A DNA stretch of 34,640 nucleotides from Candidatus Zixiibacteriota bacterium (GTDB lineage: Bacteria; Zixibacteria; MSB-5A5; WJJR01): the NCBI GenBank assembly GCA_016199865.1, contig JACQFV010000008.1, positions 1 to 34,640 of the forward strand, in the 5' to 3' direction. This document shows, in pieces, positions 8,884 through 18,790 of this stretch (position 1 is its first letter; each line of letters opens with the position of its first letter). The notes under the pieces are model-generated. The model was not told the DNA's origin. It did not search any database and was given only the letters and a program-made list of their open reading frames with translations. A program made the translations under genes and the position numbers.

Positions 8884-8912
8884 AGGATAACACACTGGCC
8901 GCTCCGTCGCAA
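8884..8912 (-). promoter_or_regulatory. possible sigma70-type promoter of the ATPase gene
   Basis: On the minus strand TTGCGA (8912-8907), a 17-nt spacer and TATCCT (8889-8884) are present. The -10 box ends 6 nt before the ATG at 8877, so the expected transcription start falls on or beside the start codon. This agrees with the absence of a Shine-Dalgarno. Each box matches the consensus at 4 of 6 positions, so this is tentative. Confidence 0.4.
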
Positions 8913-8952
8913 TTTCATTCGGCGGCGACGCGAATTGTAAGTAAAAGCGTGC

Positions 8953-9692
8953 TTATTTGAGCGCCGCCCGGCGGAAATCCCGGTTCAATTCGGCGATCAC
9001 GTCGACTTTGATCTCCTTGGGGCAGACGGCTTCGCATTCATAGGTGTTCGTGCAACTGCCGAAGCCCTCATGGTCCATCGCGGCGACCATGCCGCGGGCG
9101 CGACGGTCGCGTTCCGGCTGACCCTGCGGCAGATGGGCCAGTTGCGAGACTTTGGCGGCGACAAAAAGCATGGCCGAGGCATTCTTGCAGGCGGCCACAC
9201 AGGCGCCGCAGCCGACGCAGGCCGCCGCGTCCATCGCCTTGTCCGCTTCCACCTTCGGCACCGGCAGGGCATTGGCATCGGGGGCGCCGCCGGTGTTGAT
9301 GGAGACAAATCCGCCGGCCTGCATGACGCGGTCAAAGGCGCCGCGGTCGACCACGAGGTCCCGGATGACCGGGAAGGCGCGCGCCCGCCAGGGTTCGATC
9401 GTGATCTGGTCGCCGTCGCGGAAATGCCGCATGTGCAACTGGCAGACGGTGGTCCCGCGTTCCGGGCCATGCGGAACGCCGTTGATGACCAAAGAGCACA
9501 TGCCGCAGATTCCTTCACGGCAGTCATGATCGAAGGCAATCGGCTCCTGCCCGGCCAGAATCAATTGTTCGTTGACAATGTCGAGCATTTCCAAAAACGA
9601 CATATTGGGGCTGATGTTCACTGCCGGGTACGTCTCGAACCGACCCTTATCCCGGACCGACTTCTGACGCCAGACATGGAGCACCAGATTCA

Positions 9693-9696
<4 letters not shown>
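8953..9696 (-). CDS. sdhB: succinate dehydrogenase/fumarate reductase iron-sulfur subunit
   Basis: SdhB carries electrons from the flavoprotein to the quinone site. The 247-aa length is normal. The [2Fe-2S] motif is [11 protein letters not shown] followed by the distal Cys of TTVCQLHM. The [4Fe-4S] motif is [11 protein letters not shown], and the [3Fe-4S] region is [14 protein letters not shown]. The GTG at 9696 overlaps the sdhA TGA by 4 nt, with an ATG directly after at 9693; either could be used. It is the last gene of sdhCAB. The form (long N-terminal VWRQKS segment, single cytochrome b partner) resembles class B enzymes of Bacteroidetes and Epsilonproteobacteria. The direction of catalysis cannot be told from the sequence. 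Confidence 0.95.
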
Positions 9697-11606
<1,910 letters not shown>

Positions 11607-11607
11607 G

Positions 11608-12399
11608 CTACATCCCTCCCCGGACCGTAGGGACCAACCCGAGGAGAACCGACAGAGGAATCGCAATGTAGCCGGCGACGATGATCAGGGCGCTCCAGAA
11701 CGCGATACGTTCGATCACCCTCTTGTTTCGTGGCGTCATCCAGCCAACCGTCTGGAAAATGCTGGCCAGGCCATGGTTGAGATGGAAGCCCAAGACAATC
11801 ATGGCGATGATGTAGCTGCCGGAGACGAGCCGATTCCGGAAACTCAAGACGACCATGGCATAAACATCCGGTTTTCCCTGCCCATTGAGAAGGTGCGAGA
11901 TCGCGGGATTGGTGATCTTCCAGGTAAATTGGGCCAGATGGTATCCCACATAGGCCAGAACCAATAGTCCGCTGTAGACCATTGTGCGCGATGACACAGT
12001 CGCCTGCACCGGAGTCCTGCGGGAATAGGGAATTGGGCGGGCCCGGCGGTTGAGAAGGGCGAGCGACAAGGTTGCGAAAACATGGAGGATGGCACAGACC
12101 AGAATTCCCAACCGTGCGCCCCACAACAGGATGGGCAGCGCCCGCAGTTTTTCCGAGTAGGAGTTCAACGCGGCCGGCCCGCGGAAAATCTGCAGGTTGC
12201 CCAAGAGGTGGCCGATGACAAAAAGAAAGAGGACCACGCCGGTGATCGCCACCAGCAACTTCAGGCCCAGCGACGAGCGCCACCAGACGGTGAGAGGGGA
12301 GCTGCTTATAGTGACGTCGGCTCCGCGCTCCGTTTCAGCGTGCCCCGAACCGGTCGCGGGCCGTTGTGAATCTTGGACGGCAGTGGCGGCGGTGCCCAT
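11608..12399 (-). CDS. sdhC: succinate dehydrogenase cytochrome b subunit (b558 family)
   Basis: This is the membrane anchor and diheme cytochrome of a class B-like succinate:quinone oxidoreductase. I choose ATG 12399 ([11 protein letters not shown]), which gives 263 aa. About 45 residues of hydrophilic N-terminus precede the first membrane helix. Five hydrophobic helices follow, with histidines placed as heme ligands: [28 protein letters not shown] and [15 protein letters not shown] single polypeptide replaces SdhC plus SdhD, and no sdhD is present. The TAG stop lies one base before sdhA, so translation is probably coupled. The start has no strong Shine-Dalgarno and the N-terminal extension is unusually long, so a later start is possible. 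Confidence 0.9.
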   Translation of the reverse strand: MGTAATAVQDSQRPATGSGHAETERGADVTISSSPLTVWWRSSLGLKLLVAITGVVLFLFVIGHLLGNLQIFRGPAALNSYSEKLRALPILLWGARLGILVCAILHVFATLSLALLNRRARPIPYSRRTPVQATVSSRTMVYSGLLVLAYVGYHLAQFTWKITNPAISHLLNGQGKPDVYAMVVLSFRNRLVSGSYIIAMIVLGFHLNHGLASIFQTVGWMTPRNKRVIERIAFWSALIIVAGYIAIPLSVLLGLVPTVRGGM

Positions 12400-12498
12400 G
12401 ATGCGTACCCGTGCGGACAGCCCGCAACGATAGGATCGGCAACACAATCGGGCAAGGCAATTCTCGGGCCCCTAACTAAACGAATCCCGAAGGAGGAA

Positions 12499-12629
12499 CG
12501 GTTTCACTGCGGAGGCCAAGCGTCCCCGCCTGGCCCTCACTGCGCCGGGTGAGGATTCATCCTAAGGGGTTTACCCTGAAGGACGCCCGGCGTCCACGTT
12601 TTAACGAGTCATTATGCCAGAAGGTCCAA
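12499..12629 (+). repeat. ~120-bp dispersed element, copy 1
   Basis: It runs from CGGTTTCACTGCGGAGGCC to TCATTATG...AAGGTCCAA. The reverse complement of 20713-20828 matches it along its whole length. This copy has a 14-nt insertion in the middle, after GAGGATTCA. It contains a GC-rich hairpin around GCGTCCCCGC and a second stem CGCCGGG...CCCGGCG. It lies in the intergenic gap upstream of sdhC. Confidence 0.8.
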
Positions 12630-12671
12630 GGGCCCGGCCCATCTACCAATCAGCATGTCTCAAAACACGCC

Positions 12672-12702
12672 AAGGCCGTCGGTCAGATAGCCCGACGGCC
12701 TT
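12672..12702 (-). terminator. hairpin terminator after the ribbon-helix-helix gene
   Basis: A perfect 11-bp stem, AAGGCCGTCGG / CCGACGGCCTT, has a 9-nt loop and lies 24 nt after the minus-strand stop at 12726. On that strand it is followed by GGCGTGTTTTGAG, a short T-run slightly removed from the stem. It is a likely intrinsic terminator. Confidence 0.7.
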
Positions 12703-12725
12703 GAATTTGAATGAGATCGGCTCTG

Positions 12726-13085
12726 CTACTTGCGACGACCGAGCAGGCCGGAGACCATCTGATTCTTCAGGCGCGAGCGGCGCTGCCCCTGGCCAAGCCC
12801 CGGCGGTAGGTGGGTGCGAACCGAGTCCAGAAAGGACTCGACTTCCTTCTCGATGGCGTTCTTGGCCAATTCCGGGTGGGTGCGGAAGATCACGGTGTGG
12901 AGCGCCTGGCGGATCACGCCGGCCACCGACGTCTTGTCGCGGCGCGCCATGCGCCGCAGAATGTTCATTTCCTCAGGTTGGAGGATCAGTGAGAATGGCT
13001 GCTTGGGGGAAGCGCCACGGCCGCGACGGACCGTCCTTCTCCGCGCCGGGCCCCCCGTCCTTTTCTTGCTGGCTCTGGGTGACAT
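12726..13085 (-). CDS. small basic protein with ribbon-helix-helix-like core
   Basis: This is a 119-aa protein starting at ATG 13085, with AAGGA 6 nt upstream. The first 30 residues are a lysine/arginine-rich tail (SKKRTGGPARRRTVRRGRG). The middle, PFSLILQPEEMNILRRMARRDKTSVAGVIRQALHTVIF, has the strand-helix-helix look of an Arc/MetJ/CopG-type DNA-binding domain. It is followed by an acidic helix and a basic C-terminus. No enzyme motif is present. It has its own good promoter and terminator, so it is likely a single-gene transcript. No toxin gene is adjacent, so an antitoxin role is not supported. It is probably a DNA-binding regulator or nucleoid protein; the fold call is by eye. Confidence 0.7.
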   Translation of the reverse strand: MSPRASKKRTGGPARRRTVRRGRGASPKQPFSLILQPEEMNILRRMARRDKTSVAGVIRQALHTVIFRTHPELAKNAIEKEVESFLDSVRTHLPPGLGQGQRRSRLKNQMVSGLLGRRK

Positions 13086-13137
13086 CACGCATCCTTGGTT
13101 GGTTGGTTTGTAGTATCGGACCTGTTAACACCGCGCC

Positions 13138-13167
13138 TTTATACACAGATTCGACTGCCGATGTCAA
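13138..13167 (-). promoter_or_regulatory. sigma70-type promoter of the ribbon-helix-helix gene
   Basis: The minus strand reads TTGACA (13167-13162), an 18-nt spacer, then TATAAA (13143-13138). The -35 is a perfect match and the -10 matches 5 of 6. The expected start near 13131 gives a 5' UTR of about 45 nt before ATG 13085. This is one of the two clearest promoters in the window. Confidence 0.75.
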
Positions 13168-13243
13168 CTAAAATTCAGCGCTCTGAGCCCGTGGCGGGCC
13201 ACAAATTTGACAAATTATCGGGTTCCGAGACTATGAGATTTCG

Positions 13244-15583
13244 TCACGGGTGTTCGACCACCTTCTCGCGGCAGAGGATCGTCAGGTAGTCATTGAAAAG
13301 CACCTGCCTGGGTTTGGACTCCAAAGGCGGTGTCTGAAAGATCGTGTGAGCGCCTTTGACTTCCTGACGAAAGGTCCACTGGCCCGCATCAAATACGAGA
13401 GTGATCGGCATGAAGTTCCGAAACGCACTGTCGGTGTCGAATTGGTCAATTTGGCCGTGCACGACCCACCGGCCGTCGGCGGTCCGTTCCCGCTGCCAGC
13501 GGTATTCAAACCGCGGGATTTGCACTCCATAGACCCACTGGTTGAAGAACCAATCCATTGGCATCCCGACGTGCGCCTCGACAACTTGCTGGAAATCGGC
13601 AGTCGAGGCCTGGGTGTGGGCATACCGGTCGACATAATCGTGCATCATGTCCCAAAATTGCTGATCGGAGCCGCTCTGAAAATCGTGGAGCATCTGGCGC
13701 AACATGTGCAGGACATAGGCGCCCTTGAAGTAAACCAGATTGCGATAGGAGGCCGGGGATCCCGTCGACGCGCAGCGCACCCCCAGCCAGATCGGGGCGA
13801 CCCCGGGGCCTTGATGCCAGTCTTCGTGCCCGCCCGGCTGCAGTATCTGCCGGCGCCACTCACGGAGCAAATTGTAGAAGATCTCCCGCCGCGGATGCCG
13901 CGATTCGACATATAGGGCGCCGGAATACTCGGCGAATCCCTCCGACAGCCACTGATCGTGGTAGGTTTCCCACCCGACCAGGTGGCCGAACCATTGATGC
14001 GCCACCTCATGGGCACGGAAGGCATCGGTCACCCCCTTCTCGCTGGTTTCAAATGAATACCAGGCCAGATGGAGCAATTGGGGAAAACCCTGACCATGAT
14101 CGCCGGGAATCTCGGTCGCCGCCAAATGGTCCCACGGGTAGGGACCAAAGGCCTGAGAAAAGAGCCGCAAGGCGCCGCCAATGTCCGCCGCGACGTCCTT
14201 GCGAATGTCCCCGGCGAATATTCCGCGATGGTGGTTCCGGCTGCGGTAGATGTCCAGTCGTGGGCCCGAGTCCACCGGGATCGACAGGCGATCAAAGCTT
14301 CCGTAGTTGAAGGAGATGAACGCCGCCGGTTCGTAGGTGTCCCAACGCGTGACTCGGAGTTCTGAGCCCACGCTGTCCAAGAGTTGGCGTCCGCAGGACA
14401 CCAGATCGTAGTACTTGGGAAACCGAAACGTGGTGAGATACATCGCCCGATGAAAGGGCGCCGACACGGGGAGCCAGCGGGTCGTGTAACTGATGAAAAA
14501 ATCGCCCCAGGGCGACCGGTAGAGCATGTTGCGACCGTGATACCACAGACGGACCGAGGTGGAATCGCCGGGCTCGAACGGCTGACGTGTCCGCACGATC
14601 ATCCAGCCGCCATCGCCGTCGTAAACGAATGGGGCATTGTCTCCGGCCACGGACACTGAGTCGATCGTCAACTCCGGCGCCAGGGTGAATTCCAAGCCGG
14701 TCAGGTCGCGACGCCGGATGTCGACCGTCAGACGGGTGTCGATGGAAATGACCGTCGAGGGCGCGATCTCGACTTCGGAATCATAGCGCCGAATGTCAAA
14801 GCCACCGTCCACAAGAGACGGTCGGTCCATCAGTTCGGGAGTGGAGCGCGGCCGGTCAGACGATGAAACCAGATCGACCGTGCCGCGACGTTGCACTCCG
14901 GCGGGGACCTGCCAGACCGAGATCGGTTCGCGTTCGGCGTCATCCCAGACAAAATGCAGGCGGTTTTGATCCTTCAGGGTCGGGCAGGCATACAGAAAAC
15001 GGGAGGCCCCCAAAGTGTCGAACAGCGCCTGCCAGCCACGGGCGGCCAAACGGGTCGACAGATCGTCGTTGGCGCGCGCCTCGCTGGTTTCGATCACGCC
15101 GTCGCGCCGCGGGTGCGCCACAACTCGACGCCCCAGACAGGCGTCCAGCCCGGCGGTGCTCGCACTATCAAAGAACCGAAAGTAGACACGTGTGAATGTC
15201 GCCGTCAGGACTGAGTCTCGACAGAATCGGTACAACTGGCCCCGTTCGATGGGGGAGGGAGGCGCGAAGGTGAGAGTGCCTTCGCCCTCGAACAGGCATC
15301 CGGTGGGATGATTCTGGACTCGATACAGGTAGGTGATGGCCCCCGAGCGAAATTGATAGCGGCCGATTGGGGAATCCCAGACTGCCCCGGGAACGACCTC
15401 AAAGGCCGCCTGTGGGTTAAGGGATGGATTATCGAGCGCACCGTAGACGGCCGCATCCGGGCCTTCCAAGTGAACGGTCATGCGCGCCGCGGCGTTGTGA
15501 CTTGGTGCAAAGGACACGATTCCGGCCAGCAGAGAGCAGCCAAATCTTTGACGGCTGAGGGCCGCGGGACTCATAGAGTGCAT
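13244..15583 (-). CDS. secreted M1-family (gluzincin) metallopeptidase
   Basis: This is an exported zinc peptidase of about 779 aa. I choose ATG 15583 (MHSMSPAALSRQRFGCSLLAGIVSFAPSHNAAA), which leaves a plausible signal peptide; ATG 15574 is an alternative. The N-terminal half is beta-rich. The catalytic site is HEVAHQWFGH followed by LSEGFAEY, that is HExxH-x18-E starting near residue 525. YRNLVYFKGAYVLHMLR and the C-terminal MDWFFNQWVYG segments are family-typical. The usual GAMEN exopeptidase loop is replaced by ATEIPGDHGQGFPQL, so true aminopeptidase activity is doubtful. It lies downstream of the M14 peptidase on the same strand, with a 169-nt gap containing a strong hairpin. No dockerin-like tail is seen. 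Confidence 0.85.
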   Translation of the reverse strand: MHSMSPAALSRQRFGCSLLAGIVSFAPSHNAAARMTVHLEGPDAAVYGALDNPSLNPQAAFEVVPGAVWDSPIGRYQFRSGAITYLYRVQNHPTGCLFEGEGTLTFAPPSPIERGQLYRFCRDSVLTATFTRVYFRFFDSASTAGLDACLGRRVVAHPRRDGVIETSEARANDDLSTRLAARGWQALFDTLGASRFLYACPTLKDQNRLHFVWDDAEREPISVWQVPAGVQRRGTVDLVSSSDRPRSTPELMDRPSLVDGGFDIRRYDSEVEIAPSTVISIDTRLTVDIRRRDLTGLEFTLAPELTIDSVSVAGDNAPFVYDGDGGWMIVRTRQPFEPGDSTSVRLWYHGRNMLYRSPWGDFFISYTTRWLPVSAPFHRAMYLTTFRFPKYYDLVSCGRQLLDSVGSELRVTRWDTYEPAAFISFNYGSFDRLSIPVDSGPRLDIYRSRNHHRGIFAGDIRKDVAADIGGALRLFSQAFGPYPWDHLAATEIPGDHGQGFPQLLHLAWYSFETSEKGVTDAFRAHEVAHQWFGHLVGWETYHDQWLSEGFAEYSGALYVESRHPRREIFYNLLREWRRQILQPGGHEDWHQGPGVAPIWLGVRCASTGSPASYRNLVYFKGAYVLHMLRQMLHDFQSGSDQQFWDMMHDYVDRYAHTQASTADFQQVVEAHVGMPMDWFFNQWVYGVQIPRFEYRWQRERTADGRWVVHGQIDQFDTDSAFRNFMPITLVFDAGQWTFRQEVKGAHTIFQTPPLESKPRQVLFNDYLTILCREKVVEHP

Positions 15584-15677
15584 TCTAAGACCCGCAACCG
15601 GGCTTGACAAGCGGCGAAGCGCACGTCAATTCCGTTCACATGTTTGTCGACCCGACTGCCTCTGCCCACAGATGCGA

Positions 15678-15710
15678 GAACCGGGATGCGGCGGATGCGC
15701 ATCCCGGTTC
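15678..15710. repeat. strong isolated hairpin between the M14 and M1 genes
   Basis: A perfect 13-bp stem, GAACCGGGATGCG (15678-15690) with CGCATCCCGGTTC (15698-15710), has a 7-nt loop. It lies 43 nt beyond the M14 stop on the minus strand. There is no T-tract, so it could be a REP-like palindrome, a transcript-end stabiliser or a factor-dependent stop. Confidence 0.65.
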
Positions 15711-15752
15711 CAATGACGACTGGCTCACTGTCAGGCGACGACAAATTTCAAT

Positions 15753-18050
15753 TTACGGGCAGGGTTTGCAGAACGTTGTCGCCGCGTCGGCTCCGCGGAA
15801 GGCCACGCTGATCATCTTGACCACGTCGAGCACGTCCGTGCTGCCGTTGCAGTCAACATCGGTTCGTCCGGCCGGACCGTGCGGGCAGTTGGGATCAACA
15901 GTTGCCGCGCTGCCCCGGAATGCCACCCCCACCGTCTGAACCGCGTCGAGGATGTCGGTGACACCGTCGCAGACGGGATCGCCGTGGCAGGAGCAGTCGC
16001 AGACATAGTCGACGGTCACCGTGTGCGATGCCTCGCCGCCGGTCTGCTCCTGGGCGTCGGTGGAGCGCACCAGATACGAATATGTTCCCGGTGCCTTTCC
16101 GGTCACCGGAAACGTCGTGGCGCCCGTCGTGGCGGTCAGCGTGACAATTGAGTCACTCTTGCCGACCGGCCCAATGTCGTCCAGATAGACACCGGCGCCG
16201 AGGGCGCCCCCATCCGTCACGTAGGAGAAACGGATCAGCACGTCCTGTCCGGCAAAGGCGCTCAGGGAGAACTTGCCGGTGATGAATACGCCGCCGGAGC
16301 CGTTGTAGCCGGTGATGCCGTTGCCCTGGTTTTGACCTTGGGGGTTGGTGACGGTCGTGATGTTGCCGGCAAGGTTGGTCCACGTGCCGCCGGCGTCGCC
16401 GGAGGCGGCAACATAGGCATAATCGTAGTCGGTCTCGACGTCGTACCAGATTTTGATCTTGAGCGAGTCGTTGGGCTGCACGTGCAGAAAATTGGCTGAG
16501 GTCAAAAGGGCCGTGCGGCTGTTGCCGGTGCCGCTGTAGAAACTGTGCGTCACCGAGGCGGCCTTCGCGGTCGACAGGGCGAAACCGCCCAAGGTCCAGA
16601 CGGCGGCGCCCGATTCGGCGTCATCGGTGATGCGTCTCAGCCCGAAGACTTCGCGCAGTCGATAACTGGTGGCGGCATTGATGCCGCTGCCGGGGTCGGA
16701 CCATTGCAGCGTGTAATCGGGCGCATTCACGAGATTCGGCGCGACCCAGGCCGGAATCTCCGGCGGAAAAAAGCGCTCCGGTGCGTCGGCAAAGTCGATG
16801 AACGCCAGGTTCGGCCCTTGATTCTCCGCGATCAAAGTCGGAATACGCGCGGGAGCCGGCCAGAAGCCATCGCTGCCCGAACCGACCTCCGGCGTGAAAG
16901 AATATATCTTCGCGTGTTCGCCGGTGGCCCCGTACCCCCAGTCGTCCGCATCGCCGTTGGTATTGTAGAGGCGCCAGCCGACTTCAGGAGTGTAGCCGTT
17001 AAACGTCGTCACCGAATCCCCGATCGCCTGAAACGCCGCTTCGTCGGGAGAGTAGATGTCGGCATATCCCCACGGCCAGAGGACGAGATTCGAGTAGGAA
17101 TGGTAATTGACCACGATTTTGAAGTGGCGCGCGTTCACGAACGCGCGCACGGCCTGAGTTTCCAATTCGGAGAACGCCGAATCACCGCGATAGATTTCGT
17201 CGCCCGAACTCGGGTCGGGTGACGAGCCCAAGTTGTCGTATCCCCAATTGTACCCGTAGTTGCGATTCACATCGACGCCGTACTGGTCATTGCCGCCAAA
17301 GAACCCGTTGTACTTGCGATTCTTCCGCCACATCCCGAAGCCGTTCGGGTTGGTCAGCTCATTGTAGATGCAACCATCCGGGTTCACGACCGGCAGGAAA
17401 TAGATTTCGCGCTCGTTGACCAATTGCGTGATATGGGGGTCGATGCCGTACTGATCGGTCATGCGCCGCAGGGTTTCCAACAGGACTTCGTAGCTGATCG
17501 GCTCGCGGGCATGGTGCAGACCCGTGAAAAAGACCTCCGGCTCATCTTCGTCGACACCGGGATTGTCGGAGAGCTTCATGACCCAGAGATCTCTGCCCTC
17601 GCCGGTTTGTCCGATGGAGAATTTGCTGGTCGTGATCGTCGGATGTGCGGCGTGAATCGAATCCATCAGGGCAATCGCCTGCGCAAATGTGCGAAAGCCG
17701 TCGTTGGCAAGCTGAACAGACTTGGTGGCATTCGTCTGATACCAGTCGTAGTCGACCACGTCGATCTTGTAGCCGTCGGATTGCAAATCAACCAATTCCT
17801 GGGCATTCACCAGAACCGTGAAATACCCCTGTGCCGGATTCGGGTGGTCCTCCAGGACGTCGATGTTGCGTGCGTAGGCGTCCTCCACGTCGTGCTTGCC
17901 CGTGATTTCCCAGCGGGCCACGATCTTGTGGTCCAAGAACGCCTGATCCGCGGCCGTCAGTTCCCGCGATTGCGCCGGCGGGCACAACAAGAAGAAGAGC
18001 GCCAAGAGCGAAACAACTCCGATGCAACGCCCGGGTGGCTTGCTACGCAT
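15753..18050 (-). CDS. secreted M14 zinc carboxypeptidase with dockerin-like C-terminus
   Basis: This is an extracellular metallocarboxypeptidase of about 765 aa. ATG 18050 has AGGAGGAG directly upstream and opens a clear signal peptide (IGVVSLLALFFLLCPPAQS). A propeptide-like region runs to about residue 115. The M14 domain shows the zinc ligands HAREP (H180, E183), NPDGCIYN, WRKNRKYN, GVDVNRNYGYNW, the third zinc His in NYHSYSNLVLWPWGY, and the catalytic Glu in SFTPEVGSGSDGFWP. A jelly-roll-like domain follows (about 470-640). The tail carries two EF-hand-like dockerin repeats (DGVTDILDAVQTVGVAFRG and DCNGSTDVLDVVKMISVAFRG), preceded by a Cys-rich CDCSCHGDPVC. Family order and motifs resemble carboxypeptidase T. 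The tail matches that of the propeller protein at 203-1438. Confidence 0.9.
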   Translation of the reverse strand: MRSKPPGRCIGVVSLLALFFLLCPPAQSRELTAADQAFLDHKIVARWEITGKHDVEDAYARNIDVLEDHPNPAQGYFTVLVNAQELVDLQSDGYKIDVVDYDWYQTNATKSVQLANDGFRTFAQAIALMDSIHAAHPTITTSKFSIGQTGEGRDLWVMKLSDNPGVDEDEPEVFFTGLHHAREPISYEVLLETLRRMTDQYGIDPHITQLVNEREIYFLPVVNPDGCIYNELTNPNGFGMWRKNRKYNGFFGGNDQYGVDVNRNYGYNWGYDNLGSSPDPSSGDEIYRGDSAFSELETQAVRAFVNARHFKIVVNYHSYSNLVLWPWGYADIYSPDEAAFQAIGDSVTTFNGYTPEVGWRLYNTNGDADDWGYGATGEHAKIYSFTPEVGSGSDGFWPAPARIPTLIAENQGPNLAFIDFADAPERFFPPEIPAWVAPNLVNAPDYTLQWSDPGSGINAATSYRLREVFGLRRITDDAESGAAVWTLGGFALSTAKAASVTHSFYSGTGNSRTALLTSANFLHVQPNDSLKIKIWYDVETDYDYAYVAASGDAGGTWTNLAGNITTVTNPQGQNQGNGITGYNGSGGVFITGKFSLSAFAGQDVLIRFSYVTDGGALGAGVYLDDIGPVGKSDSIVTLTATTGATTFPVTGKAPGTYSYLVRSTDAQEQTGGEASHTVTVDYVCDCSCHGDPVCDGVTDILDAVQTVGVAFRGSAATVDPNCPHGPAGRTDVDCNGSTDVLDVVKMISVAFRGADAATTFCKPCP

Positions 18051-18146
18051 GACTCCTCCTCGACACACTACAGTTTATCGTCATTAATCTTGGGTGGCAT
18101 TGGGGCCGTCGGCGAGGGGGACGACCCAGATCCTGACTTTTCAACA

Positions 18147-18188
18147 CCGGGAAGGCCGTTCTGTTCCCGGCCGCGGCATGTGCCGTGG
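18147..18188. other. tandem hairpins in the M14-moaC divergent region
   Basis: CCGGGAA (18147-18153) pairs with TTCCCGG (18164-18170). It is followed at once by CCGCGGCA-tg-TGCCGTGG (18171-18188), 8 bp with one G.T pair. They lie about 65 nt before the moaC start, in the 202-nt gap between divergent genes. They do not resemble the known Moco RNA motif layout. They may be a leader structure or another REP-type element. Confidence 0.45.
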
Positions 18189-18252
18189 CCCTTGTAAGAT
18201 AAGGAAATGCGAGGTTTCAACAACGACTGTTTTGGGTTATGTTGAGCGCGAT

Positions 18253-18744
18253 ATGACCGTAAAACCCCGACACCCGCTCTCGCATTTTGGCGCCGGTGGA
18301 GAGGCCAGAATGGTCGACGTCGGCGGCAAGACCACGACGGTGCGGCGCGCCGTAGCGAGCGGGCGCATCACGGTAGGAAAGGCCACCCTGCGCGCCATCA
18401 CCCGTGGAACCCTCCCCAAAGGGAATCCCTTTGAAGTGGCGCGCATTGCTGGAATCACCGCCGCCAAGAAAACCGCCGAACTGATTCCCCTATGCCATCC
18501 CCTCCGTCTCACCGCGGTGAACGTGGAGATTGCCGTCAAGGCGGTGGCGTCCGTCATCGAGGTGTCGGTCGCGGCCTCGGCCGAAGAGAAGACAGGCGTG
18601 GAGATGGAAGCGTTGGTCGGTTGTACGGTCGCGCTCTTGACCATTTACGACATGCTCAAGGCCATCGATCCGGCCATGGTCATAAGCGACGTGCGGGTTC
18701 TGGAAAAGACGGGAGGGAAATCGGACTTTCGCCGCGTGAAGTAG
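18253..18744 (+). CDS. moaC: cyclic pyranopterin monophosphate synthase
   Basis: MoaC works with MoaA to convert GTP to cyclic pyranopterin monophosphate, the first stage of molybdenum cofactor synthesis. I choose ATG 18253 (MTVKPRHPLSHF), giving 163 aa, a normal length; the ORF-track start adds 53 unrelated residues. Diagnostic segments are MVDVGGK (20-26), ARIAGITAAKKTAELIPLCHPL (63-84), VEMEALVGCTVALLTIYDMLKAID (117-139, with the conserved Asp at 133) and VRVLEKTGGKS. No other moa or moe gene is nearby. The only visible client in the window is the hydroxylase at 2719-5574. The TAG stop belongs to a GTAG-headed hairpin. Confidence 0.95.
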   Translation: MTVKPRHPLSHFGAGGEARMVDVGGKTTTVRRAVASGRITVGKATLRAITRGTLPKGNPFEVARIAGITAAKKTAELIPLCHPLRLTAVNVEIAVKAVASVIEVSVAASAEEKTGVEMEALVGCTVALLTIYDMLKAIDPAMVISDVRVLEKTGGKSDFRRVK

Positions 18745-18766
18745 GGGCGTATTGAAATACGCCCCT
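18741..18766 (+). terminator. GTAG-headed hairpin at the moaC stop, terminator-like
   Basis: GTAG at 18741-18744 contains the moaC stop codon and leads into an 11-bp stem, AGGGGCGTATT / AATACGCCCCT, with a minimal loop. TTGATTT follows, so it could terminate transcription. The GTAG-plus-hairpin design is the same as that of the doublet at 6599-6672, here as a single unit. Confidence 0.65.
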
Positions 18767-18790
18767 TTGATTTCCACTCATTTTGGTCTT

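Larger units (their letters stand above)
12400..12725. other. intergenic region between sdhC and the ribbon-helix-helix gene
   Basis: About 326 nt without a gene. It holds the upstream region of sdhC (12400-12498), in which no convincing promoter is visible (only a weak TTGCCC-17-TATCGT on the minus strand). It also holds the inverted-pair repeat element at 12499-12629 and the terminator hairpin of the downstream-oriented gene at 12672-12702. No other coding signal is seen. Confidence 0.7.

Noticed and set aside
12614-13171. 185-aa plus-strand ORF
   Set aside because: It overlaps a repeat, the terminator and the opposite-strand ribbon-helix-helix gene with its promoter; the composition is that of a shadow frame.
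18147-18188. Moco riboswitch upstream of moaC
   Set aside because: Only two simple hairpins are visible; the multi-branched layout and conserved segments of the Moco RNA motif are not seen.
16545-18197. Plus-strand ORFs of 225 and 257 aa (16545-17222, 17424-18197)
   Set aside because: They are antisense to the M14 peptidase gene, which has zinc and catalytic motifs and a strong Shine-Dalgarno.
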